Assembly: GCA_964538565.1 (NCBI GenBank)
Contig: CAZIGW010000211.1
Coordinates: 1 to 9,196, forward strand
Length of the DNA stretch: 9,196 bases
Reading direction: 5' to 3'
From: CAYVBN01 sp964538565
GTDB lineage: Bacteria; Pseudomonadota; Alphaproteobacteria; Rhizobiales; Xanthobacteraceae
Shown: positions 1-6,287 of the stretch, piece after piece
Layout: each line of letters starts with the position of its first letter
Position numbering within the stretch: the stretch's first letter is position 1
Made by a program: the position numbers and the translations under genes
Notes under the pieces: model-generated
What the model saw: the letters and a program-made list of their open reading frames with translations, nothing else
Told to the model about the DNA's origin: nothing
Database searches by the model: none

Positions 1-1
1 C

Positions 2-52
2 GCCGAAAAGATCATGCGCCCGTTCCTCAACGCGCTCGGCGCCCGAGCGTAG
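2..52 (+). CDS. C-terminal end of an unrecognised gene (partial)
   Basis: Frame 2 is open from the window edge to a TAG at 50-52 and encodes a 16-residue tail, AEKIMRPFLNALGARA. Fourteen of the 16 sense codons end in G or C, the bias expected of a real gene in this genome. The tail is too short to assign a family, and the rest of the gene lies outside the window. It runs in the same direction as gyrA, about 400 bases upstream of it. A chance open frame of this length is possible, so confidence is modest. Confidence 0.4.
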   Translation, partial: AEKIMRPFLNALGARA

Positions 53-110
53 CATGCACCGGCGCGATGACACCGAGACTGCAGGACGCGGGAGGGGGCG
101 CAAAGCGCCT

Positions 111-159
111 GCAAGCTGGCCCCGGTCGGGGCCGGTTTGCCCGGCGGCAGATCCGCCGG
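111..159 (+). other. Two abutting strong hairpins in the gyrA upstream region
   Basis: Two inverted repeats sit back to back. The first pairs 111-124 with 127-140: 14 pairs, of which two are G-T, around a minimal 2-base centre. In practice the innermost pair would open to a 4-base loop. The second pairs 141-147 (CCGGCGG) with 153-159 (CCGCCGG) around a 5-base loop. No T-run follows on either strand, so this is not a textbook intrinsic terminator. It could end or stabilise the upstream transcript, or form part of the gyrA leader if transcription starts earlier. Confidence 0.45.
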
Positions 160-189
160 AAGGGGCCTTGGGCGGCCGCCGGGCATTAT

Positions 190-245
190 CCTCAACCCAT
201 TGAAAAATACTCAAAAAATACCCATTTTCAGATTGGATTTCAGTG
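190..245 (+). promoter_or_regulatory. AT-rich island, candidate gyrA promoter region
   Basis: This is the only clearly AT-rich stretch in the 53-448 gap, with runs such as TGAAAAATAC (201-210) and TCAAAAAATA (211-220) in otherwise GC-rich sequence. TTGAAA at 200-205 resembles a -35 element. The hexamer 17 bases on (CATTTT, 223-228) is a poor -10 match, so the exact promoter is uncertain. A start here would give gyrA a leader of about 200 bases. I see no other gene in 53-448. Confidence 0.3.
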
Positions 246-448
246 GCATGGCGCGGCTGAATCGGCTATACGCGAGAGACGGTCGATGCATCTGCGGCGC
301 GCGGTGCGGAGACCTCCTCTCGTCGGCACCTCAGTCCGGCTGCGGTTGCGCGCAGCGCCAAGTCGTCAGGCTCGAAAGATGACACGCGGTTACGCCGTGC
401 GGGCCGCGCTTGAGAATCACCAGGTCGTTCGCAGTTCGGGATCGTCTC

Positions 449-3163
449 TTGTCCGATATCGAAAACCCCACGTCCGGCGACTCCGGTCCTTCGGACATTC
501 GCCCCATCTCCATCTCGGAGGAAATGAAGCGCTCGTATCTCGATTACGCCATGAGCGTGATCGTGGCGCGTGCGCTTCCGGACGCGCGCGACGGGCTCAA
601 GCCCGTGCATCGCCGCATCCTCTATTCGATGTACGAGAACAACTACACGCCGGATCGCCAGTACAACAAGTCGGCGCGCGTCACCGGCGACACGATGGGC
701 AAGTACCATCCGCACGGCAACCAGGCAATCTACGACGCGCTGGTGCGGCTGGCGCAGGACTTCTCCATGCGCCTGCCGCTCATCGACGGGCAGGGGAACT
801 TCGGCTCGGTCGACGGCGACCCGCCGGCGGCCGAACGCTACACCGAGGTGCGGCTCGCGCCGCCCGCGATGTCGCTGCTCGACGATCTCGAGAACGACAC
901 GGTCGATTTCCAACCGAACTACGACGGCCGCGAGCGCGAGCCGGTGGTTCTGCCGGCCAAGTTCCCCAATCTCCTGGTCAACGGCGCCGGCGGCATCGCG
1001 GTCGGAATGGCGACCAACATCCCGCCGCACAATCTCGGCGAGATCGTCGATGCCTGCATCGCCGTCATGGACGATCCCGGGATTTCCATCGACGACCTGA
1101 TCGCCATCGTGCCGGGGCCTGATTTTCCCACCGGCGGCATCATCCTCGGCCGGCAGGGAATCCGCGCCGCCTATCACCTCGGCCGCGGCTCGATCGTCAT
1201 GCGCGGCAAGGTCGAGATCGAGGCCTTGCGCAAGGAGCGCGAGGCGATCGTCATCAGTGAAATTCCCTACCAGGTGAACAAGGCCGCGATGGTCGAGCGC
1301 ATCGCCGAGCTCGTGCGCGAGAAGAAGATCGACGGCATTGCCGACCTGCGCGACGAATCCGACCGCGACGGCTATCGCGTCGTGGTCGAGCTCAAGCGCG
1401 ACGCCATGGCGGACGTCGTGCTCAACCAGCTCTACCGCTTCACGCCGCTGCAATCGACCTTCGGGGCCAACATGGTGGCGCTCGAGGGCGGGCGTCCGCA
1501 GGTGATGAACCTGAAGGACCTGCTGCAGGCCTTCGTCAGCTTCCGCGAGGAGGTCGTCTCGCGGCGCATCAAGCATCTGCTCGCCAAGGCGCGCGATCGC
1601 GCCCATGTGCTGGTCGGCCTGGCGATCGCGGTCGCCAACATCGACGAAGTCATCCGCATCATCCGCGCGGCGCCCGATCCCAACGCCGCGCGCGACGCCC
1701 TGATGGAGCGCGAGTGGCCGGCGGCGACGGTGGCCTCGCTGATCGTCCTGATCGACGACCCGCGCCATCGCGTGACGGCGACGAACACCGCGCGGCTCTC
1801 GGCCGAGCAGGCGAAGGCGATCCTCGATCTACGGCTGCAGCGGCTCACCGCGCTTGGCCGTGACGAGATCGAGCAGGAGCTCGACAAGCTCGCCACCGAG
1901 ATCGCCGACTATCTGGAAATCCTGCGCTCGCGCGCGCGCATCCAGGCGATCGTCAAGGACGAGCTGCGCGCCGTGAAGGACGAGTTCGCCACCCCGCGCC
2001 GCACCGTCATCGTCGACCAAGAAGGCGAGATGGAGGACGAGGACCTGATCCAGCGCGAGGACATGGTCGTCACCGTCTCGCATCTCGGCTACGTCAAGCG
2101 CGTGCCGCTCTCGACCTACCGGGCGCAGAAGCGCGGCGGCAAGGGGCGCGCCGGCATGCAGACGCGCGACGAGGATTTCGTCGCCCGGCTGTTCGTCGCC
2201 TCGACCCACACCCCGGTGCTGTTCTTCTCCTCGCGCGGACGGGTCTACAAGGAGAAGGTCTGGCGCCTGCCGCAGGCGGCCCCGCAGTCGCGTGGCAAGG
2301 CGCTTGTGAACATCCTGCCGCTCGAGCAGGGCGAGCTCATCACCACCATCATGCCGCTGCCCGAGGACGAGAAGTCGTGGGCCGACCTCGACGTGATGTT
2401 CGCGACGACCCGTGGCACCGTGCGACGCAACAAGCTCTCGGATTTCGTCGACGTGCGCCGCTCGGGCATCATTGCGATGAAGCTCGCCGAGGGCGAGGCC
2501 ATCGTCGACGTTCAGATCTGCACCGAACGCGACGACGTGCTGCTCACGAGCGCGGCGGGCCAGTGCATCCGCTTCCCGGTCACCGACGTGCGCGTGTTCC
2601 AGGGCCGCACCTCGATGGGCGTGCGCGGTATTGCGCTCGACAACGGCGACAGGGTGATTTCGCTCTCGATCCTGCGCCACGTCGATGCGACGGCCGACGA
2701 GCGCGCCGCCTATCTCAAGCGCGCCAGCGCGGTGCGCCGCGGCATCAACGGCGACGACGAACCCGCGACCGACGTCGAGGAGGCGTCGGGCGCCATCGAG
2801 CTCGGCGAGACACGATATGTGGAGATGTCCGCCGCGGAGCAGTTCGTGCTCACCGTGACGGAGAACGGCTTCGGCAAGCGCAGCTCGTCCTACGAATACC
2901 GGACGACCGGCCGCGGCGGCAAAGGCATCGTCGCCATGGCGGTGACCGAGCGCAACGGGCGCCTGGTCGCCTCGTTCCCGGTCGAGGAATCGGACCAGAT
3001 CATGCTGGTGACGAACGGCGGGCAGTTGATCCGGTGCCCGATCGACGGCATCCGCATCGCCGGACGCTCGACCCAGGGCGTCATCGTGTTCAGCACGGCG
3101 CCCGGCGAGCGCGTGGTCTCGGTCGAGCGGCTGAGCGAGGAGGGCGAGGAGGGGGCCTCCTGA
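449..3163 (+). CDS. gyrA: DNA gyrase subunit A
   Basis: GyrA is the DNA-breaking and rejoining subunit of the cytoplasmic gyrase A2B2, which adds negative supercoils using ATP hydrolysed by GyrB. Residues about 20-475 form the breakage-reunion domain. It contains SYLDYAMSVIV, the GKYHPHG helix and the catalytic Arg130-Tyr131 pair, equivalent to E. coli Arg121-Tyr122. The C-terminal DNA-wrapping domain carries a GyrA box, QKRGGKG (560-566), which separates gyrase from topoisomerase IV, plus a degenerate repeat near 822. An acidic insert near 769-780 matches alphaproteobacterial GyrA. The chosen TTG start (449) has GGGA 7 bases upstream and gives a typical MSDIENP-like N terminus of a 904-residue protein. 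A TTG at 410 would add 13 residues, and the first in-frame ATG (524) is too late. Asn91, Gln92 and Glu129 occupy known inhibitor-contact positions and are unusual. The identity is certain; the start is not. Confidence 0.96.
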   Translation: MSDIENPTSGDSGPSDIRPISISEEMKRSYLDYAMSVIVARALPDARDGLKPVHRRILYSMYENNYTPDRQYNKSARVTGDTMGKYHPHGNQAIYDALVRLAQDFSMRLPLIDGQGNFGSVDGDPPAAERYTEVRLAPPAMSLLDDLENDTVDFQPNYDGREREPVVLPAKFPNLLVNGAGGIAVGMATNIPPHNLGEIVDACIAVMDDPGISIDDLIAIVPGPDFPTGGIILGRQGIRAAYHLGRGSIVMRGKVEIEALRKEREAIVISEIPYQVNKAAMVERIAELVREKKIDGIADLRDESDRDGYRVVVELKRDAMADVVLNQLYRFTPLQSTFGANMVALEGGRPQVMNLKDLLQAFVSFREEVVSRRIKHLLAKARDRAHVLVGLAIAVANIDEVIRIIRAAPDPNAARDALMEREWPAATVASLIVLIDDPRHRVTATNTARLSAEQAKAILDLRLQRLTALGRDEIEQELDKLATEIADYLEILRSRARIQAIVKDELRAVKDEFATPRRTVIVDQEGEMEDEDLIQREDMVVTVSHLGYVKRVPLSTYRAQKRGGKGRAGMQTRDEDFVARLFVASTHTPVLFFSSRGRVYKEKVWRLPQAAPQSRGKALVNILPLEQGELITTIMPLPEDEKSWADLDVMFATTRGTVRRNKLSDFVDVRRSGIIAMKLAEGEAIVDVQICTERDDVLLTSAAGQCIRFPVTDVRVFQGRTSMGVRGIALDNGDRVISLSILRHVDATADERAAYLKRASAVRRGINGDDEPATDVEEASGAIELGETRYVEMSAAEQFVLTVTENGFGKRSSSYEYRTTGRGGKGIVAMAVTERNGRLVASFPVEESDQIMLVTNGGQLIRCPIDGIRIAGRSTQGVIVFSTAPGERVVSVERLSEEGEEGAS

Positions 3164-3217
3164 GCGAAGGGAGCGACAGGCGCCGTTCCAAGGAGGGCGA
3201 GGCGGAGCGGGGAGCCG

Positions 3218-3363
3218 GAAGAGCACCCGTTCCGGGTCGACAGGGGCATCTTTGTCATCGAGCCCATAGGTGCCGAGCTCGCGTTCGAGCGCGACGCGGC
3301 GGCAAGGTGACAGCCGCGACCATCAACCAGCGCGGACAGGTCCTGCGGGGCGAGCGCCGCTGA
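3218..3363 (+). pseudogene. Frameshifted C-terminal remnant resembling a serine hydrolase (beta-lactamase-like/DUF3471 type)
   Basis: Two frames read as one protein tail. The first (frame of 3218) encodes FRVDRGIFVI followed by ELAFERDA and stops at 3308-3310. The second (frame of 3301) encodes GGKVTAATINQRGQVLRGERR and ends with TGA at 3361-3363. Adding one G in the GCGGCGGC tract near 3295-3302 would join them as ...ERDA-GGKVT.... The pattern of LxFxRD, GKVT, a Q-x-G turn and a basic end resembles the C-terminal beta-domain of beta-lactamase-family serine hydrolases as I recall it. About 48 residues survive; family members have several hundred, and the upstream part would have to lie inside gyrA, so it is absent here. 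It is therefore a truncated and frameshifted relic. The family call is an inference. The apparent frameshift could also be a sequencing error, but the truncation would remain. Confidence 0.45.
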
Positions 3364-3413
3364 AGGGGAGCGGTTCTTCGGAACGACGGCCTCGCGGTGA
3401 CCGCACTTCGAAC

Positions 3414-3427
3414 GGCCGATATCGGCC
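3414..3427. repeat. 14-base perfect palindrome between convergent genes
   Basis: GGCCGATATCGGCC is its own reverse complement. It lies in the gap (3364-3489) between the serine-hydrolase remnant and the end of the minus-strand metallo-hydrolase gene. A short GTTC-TTCG-GAAC hairpin with a UUCG-type loop sits just upstream at 3373-3384. Neither has an adjacent T-run. They may contribute to transcript ends of the converging genes, or be part of a dispersed intergenic repeat. No other gene is visible in this gap. Confidence 0.35.
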
Positions 3428-3489
3428 CGTCCGCGACCTCAGGCGACGTCCGCTGTTGGGCGCTCTCGACTGCGAGCTCTGGTCCGCGT

Positions 3490-4458
3490 TCAGCACCCGC
3501 CCGTGCACTGGCCGTCGGCGTTGAACTGCATCGTCTTTCCGCTCAGCGGCAGGTAGGAAGGGACCTTGGCGGCGGCCTTGAAGGCGGCCGTCCGCGTGTT
3601 CGGCAGCAGCTTGCCGTCCTTGGTCGCCATCTCGTTGGCGTGCGAGGGGATGACGGCGTTCGGCTTGACCAGCTCGTTGATCACATAGGCCGCTTCGGTG
3701 GGACCGGTCGAGAAAACCCCGCCGATGTTCATGACGACGAGCTTGGCCTGGAACGAGCGCCTGATCACGATGTCCTGGTCGGCGATCACCCCGGTGTCGC
3801 CGGAGAGATAGACGGTGAGGCCGTTGGAAAAGCGCAGCACGTAACCGCCGGGCGGGCCCACGTAGGCGGTCAGCCCGTTGTCCTTCATCTGCTTGGCGAT
3901 GTCGCCCTCGAGGAACTCGGGGCCGATGCCGTTGCTGTGCGCGGCCGGGACGCTCCAGATCGAGACTCCGCCGAGCTTGCTCATGGCGCCGAAGCGCAGC
4001 GTGACGACCTGCGCCCGGTCGCCGCCGGCCGCCGGGATCCGCCTGCCGAAGAAGCTGTTCATCTCGCCGCCGACGAAGAACTTCGCCTTCTTTCCGACGA
4101 CGATCTTCTCCGTGTTGGAGATCGGCGCGTCCCTGACGGTAAATGCAGGCTTGCCGCATTCGCCGGCGTTCGCCGCTGCGGCATGCATATCGCCGAGGTG
4201 GTCCGAGTGGACGTGGGTCAGCAGCACGCCGTCGATCCTGCCGAGCCGCGGGTCGTCGGGGCCGCGCACGGTGCGTCCGGCGTCGTAGAGAATGCGCGTC
4301 CCGTCGGGGTCTTCGAACACCATGGCGCGGTCGAGGGCGCAGAATTCTCCGTCATGACTGCCGAGCGGCGTGATCTTCACGTCGGCCGACCAGGCCGGCT
4401 GCACCGCGACCCCGATCAACCCAGCAGCCGCGACGACGAGCGATACCGATCGCATCAT
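3490..4458 (-). CDS. Exported metallo-beta-lactamase-fold hydrolase (UlaG-like)
   Basis: This is a predicted 322-residue metal-dependent hydrolase with an N-terminal signal peptide (MMRSVSLVVAAAG... to about AWSA, residue 25), so it should act in the periplasm. The fold is shown by HVHSDH at 82-87 (the HxHxDH metal site), His174 in AAHSNG, Asp221 in SGDTG and His273 in PSHANE. These are the ligands expected for a dinuclear zinc or manganese site. The spacing and the SGDTG element resemble UlaG-like/UPF0173 hydrolases rather than classical beta-lactamases; the substrate is unknown. Two adjacent ATGs (4458 and 4455) follow a strong GGGGAGGAA ribosome site. A longer open frame to 4680 lacks such a signal and would bury the signal peptide. 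Cysteines at 40, 101, 318 and 322 could form disulfides after export. It lies 265 bases downstream of the solute-binding gene on the same strand. Confidence 0.88.
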   Translation of the reverse strand: MMRSVSLVVAAAGLIGVAVQPAWSADVKITPLGSHDGEFCALDRAMVFEDPDGTRILYDAGRTVRGPDDPRLGRIDGVLLTHVHSDHLGDMHAAAANAGECGKPAFTVRDAPISNTEKIVVGKKAKFFVGGEMNSFFGRRIPAAGGDRAQVVTLRFGAMSKLGGVSIWSVPAAHSNGIGPEFLEGDIAKQMKDNGLTAYVGPPGGYVLRFSNGLTVYLSGDTGVIADQDIVIRRSFQAKLVVMNIGGVFSTGPTEAAYVINELVKPNAVIPSHANEMATKDGKLLPNTRTAAFKAAAKVPSYLPLSGKTMQFNADGQCTGGC

Positions 4459-4723
4459 CAGTTCCTCCCCGAACAGAGAACGACCGCCGTTCTTGAATGT
4501 GCGGTTCATGGCGGCAAGGATGCATGAGTGTGAACCGGCCAGCAAGGATGTTCGGTGACGCAGCGATGCGATTTGCCCGGGGCATCGCGTTGTCAGGGCG
4601 AGCGCAAATCGTGCCGCCGCCGTGACGGCCACCGATTCACCGGCTCGGCGACCAAGCGGGATGGTGTCGAGCGTCCGCATTCGGCTGACGCAAAGACGCC
4701 CTGCCGTGGCCGGGCGCCGTGAT
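4459..4723. other. Intergenic gap between the two exported-protein genes
   Basis: These 265 bases separate the start of the metallo-hydrolase gene from the end of the solute-binding gene. The open frames crossing it lack coding support, and the only clear signal is the GGGGAGGAA ribosome site at its left edge (minus strand). The gap is long enough for the metallo-hydrolase to have its own promoter, but I could not identify one with confidence. Confidence 0.4.
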
Positions 4724-5698
4724 CTACTTCGCCGCCAGTCCCAGCGACTTCACGATCGGCGACCATTTCGCCGTGTCGTTCTTGATCAGCTCGGTGAGCC
4801 CCTCCGGCGGGCCGCCGAGCGGATGCGTGCTCAGCCGCGCGAGCGCCGAGGTCAGTTCCGGCGCCTTGAGGCCGGCGTTGATCTGCGCGTTGAGCTTGGC
4901 GACCACCGCGGGCGGCGTGTGGGCGGGCGCCAGCAGGCCGGTCCAGCTCGTCGAGGAGAAGCCCGGGAAGCCGCTCTCGATCATGGTGGGGAGCTCGGGA
5001 AGCTCGGGAATGCGCTTGGCGCTGGTGACCGCAAGCGCGCGCAGCTTGCCGGCCTTGATCAAAGGCAGAAGGACGCTCGTGCCCTCGAACGTCATCTGCA
5101 CCTGGCCGGCGACCACGTCGTTGATCGACGGCCCGCCGCCGCGGTAGGGCACGTGCACGATGTCGATGCCGGCCCGCGCCTTGAACATCTCGCCGATCAG
5201 GTGCGGCAGCACGCCGATGCCGCCGGAGGAGAAATTCACCTTGCCCGGATTGGCCTTGGCGTAGGCGACGAGCTCCTGCACCGATTTCGCCGGCACCGAG
5301 GGGTTGACCACGAGGATGTTCGAGCTTTCCGCGACCGGGGCGATCGGCACGTAGCTCGTGAGCGGATCGTAGCCCGCGTCCTTGTGCAGCATCGGCGCGA
5401 GGACGAGCCCGCTCGAGCTTGAATAGAGAAGGGTGTAGCCGTCCGGCTCCGCCTGCGCCGCCTCCTTCGACCCGATGGTGTTGCCGGCGCCCGGCTTGTT
5501 CTCGACCACGACGCCCTGCTTGAGGGCGTTGGACAGATAATTGGCGACGAGCCGCGCCACCACGTCCACCGGACCGCCCGGCGGCGTGGGGACGATGATC
5601 TTTACCGTGCGGCTCGGATAGTCCTCCGCCTGCGCCGGCCCGGCGCCGAGGCCGATTGCCATGCCGAACAGAAGTCCGGCCAGGGTTCGAGCGAACAT
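4724..5698 (-). CDS. Bug/TctC-family periplasmic solute-binding protein
   Basis: This 324-residue protein begins with a signal peptide that probably ends at AQA, residue 24, just before EDYPSR. The mature part has the family hallmarks in order: RTVKIIVPTPPGGPVD and VARLVAN near 30-53, VVVENKPGAGNTIG and AEPDGYTLL near 63-91, then VPYRGGGPSINDVVAGQ in the middle. Bug proteins bind small carboxylates or related metabolites in the periplasm. Some feed the tripartite tricarboxylate transporter TctABC, and many act as orphans with no dedicated membrane partner. No TctA or TctB gene lies in the window, so this copy is an orphan here and its ligand cannot be read from sequence. The ATG at 5698 follows a GGGTGGGA ribosome site. 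The full length matches the family. Confidence 0.93.
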   Translation of the reverse strand: MFARTLAGLLFGMAIGLGAGPAQAEDYPSRTVKIIVPTPPGGPVDVVARLVANYLSNALKQGVVVENKPGAGNTIGSKEAAQAEPDGYTLLYSSSSGLVLAPMLHKDAGYDPLTSYVPIAPVAESSNILVVNPSVPAKSVQELVAYAKANPGKVNFSSGGIGVLPHLIGEMFKARAGIDIVHVPYRGGGPSINDVVAGQVQMTFEGTSVLLPLIKAGKLRALAVTSAKRIPELPELPTMIESGFPGFSSTSWTGLLAPAHTPPAVVAKLNAQINAGLKAPELTSALARLSTHPLGGPPEGLTELIKNDTAKWSPIVKSLGLAAK

Positions 5699-5839
5699 GA
5701 TCCCACCCTCATTTCTTATGACGTCTCCTCAACCGTCCGGATGATGGGCGAAGCGGGGCAAGGCGCGCAAGCGCCGCCGCGCGTGGCGATGGCGAACGCG
5801 ATTGGTTGCCTGCGTTTGTTCGGCGCGGGCCGCCGGCGA

Positions 5840-6112
5840 TCATCGGGAAAGGCCGGGAAGCCGGTCGGTCGTCACGATGCGCACGACCGGCGCCCGGCGG
5901 GTCGGGGAGGCGACATTGCGCAGGCAGCTCGCCTCGAAATAGGGCCAGCCATGCTGCGAGCAGGCCCGCCCATAGGTGCGCAGGTCGAGTCGGTCGCTCT
6001 TGCCGGCGGGTGGCGCCGCGTGGGCTTCGACGTCCGGCGTGAGGCCCGGCACCAGGATGGCGGCGCCCGCGATGGCGGCCGCGGCGGCGACTGCGGACAT
6101 GAGCTTGATCAT
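5840..6112 (-). CDS. Small exported protein with two cysteines, function unknown
   Basis: This 90-residue protein starts at an ATG with a good ribosome site (GGGGAA, 5-base spacer). The first ~31 residues form a signal peptide with an alanine-rich core. The predicted mature part is about 57 residues and contains CSQHGWP (51-57), ACL-type ASCLRN (61-66) and VRIVTTDRL (77-85). Cys51 and Cys63 are the only cysteines and could pair in the periplasm. I recall similar small hypothetical proteins with this Cys-x(3-4)-WP ... CLR ... V(S/T)TDRL pattern in Bradyrhizobium relatives; no function is known to me. It lies 141 bases upstream of the solute-binding gene on the same strand and diverges from coaD. 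The ribosome site, signal peptide and motif pattern make it likely real despite its size. Confidence 0.72.
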   Translation of the reverse strand: MIKLMSAVAAAAAIAGAAILVPGLTPDVEAHAAPPAGKSDRLDLRTYGRACSQHGWPYFEASCLRNVASPTRRAPVVRIVTTDRLPGLSR

Positions 6113-6183
6113 GATCGTTCCCCGGAAGTCTGCGCCCGAACGAGAGAAGCCTCTCTAACGTCTTGGTCGCGTCGGGGCCGAAG

Positions 6184-6197
6184 CCGGTTCGAACCGG
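6184..6197. repeat. 14-base perfect palindrome in the divergent intergenic region
   Basis: CCGGTTCGAACCGG is its own reverse complement. It lies 72 bases upstream of the small exported-protein start and 90 bases upstream of coaD, between their divergent starts. That location and symmetry suit a dimeric regulator's operator, but GC-rich DNA produces palindromes readily and no known consensus is matched. The role is speculative. Confidence 0.35.
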
Positions 6198-6218
6198 GCG
6201 GACAAGAACGCCCTGTTT

Positions 6219-6239
6219 CCCCCCGTTGAACGCGGGGGG
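6219..6239 (+). other. GC hairpin in the coaD leader region
   Basis: CCCCCCG (6219-6225) pairs perfectly with CGGGGGG (6233-6239) around a 7-base loop, 48 bases before the coaD start. No T-run follows, so it is not a clear terminator. It could influence coaD translation or RNA stability if the transcript begins upstream of it; no coaD promoter was identified. Confidence 0.35.
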
Positions 6240-6287
6240 CGCCGTCCCGCCCTTGCGGCCGTCCGGGCGGCGGGTTAGACCGCCCAC

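Noticed and set aside
67..1122. Plus-strand open frame of 351 codons crossing the gyrA leader and start
   Set aside because: It overlaps gyrA out of frame, is arginine-rich low-complexity sequence, and has no family resemblance or ribosome site.
266..1768. Long minus-strand open frame (500 codons) opposite gyrA
   Set aside because: It is antisense to unambiguous gyrA coding sequence. The translation is low-complexity, rich in Arg, Ala, Asp and His, as expected from the complement of a high-GC gene, and has no recognisable domain.
1829..3226. Long minus-strand open frame (465 codons) opposite the gyrA C-terminal half
   Set aside because: It has the same antisense composition pattern, lacks a domain, and is explained by gyrA codon bias.
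3164..3310. Readthrough extension of GyrA past its TGA stop
   Set aside because: The frame stays open for 48 codons after the stop, but the sequence there looks like a foreign gene remnant and GyrA already has its full expected C terminus.
3397..4527. Plus-strand open frame of 376 codons opposite the metallo-hydrolase
   Set aside because: The minus strand encodes a complete signal peptide and all the metal-binding motifs; the plus-strand translation is Arg/Asp/His-rich noise.
4459..4680. N-terminal extension of the metallo-hydrolase to 4680
   Set aside because: A strong ribosome site lies immediately before the ATGs at 4458 and 4455, and the longer form would bury the signal peptide behind 74 residues.
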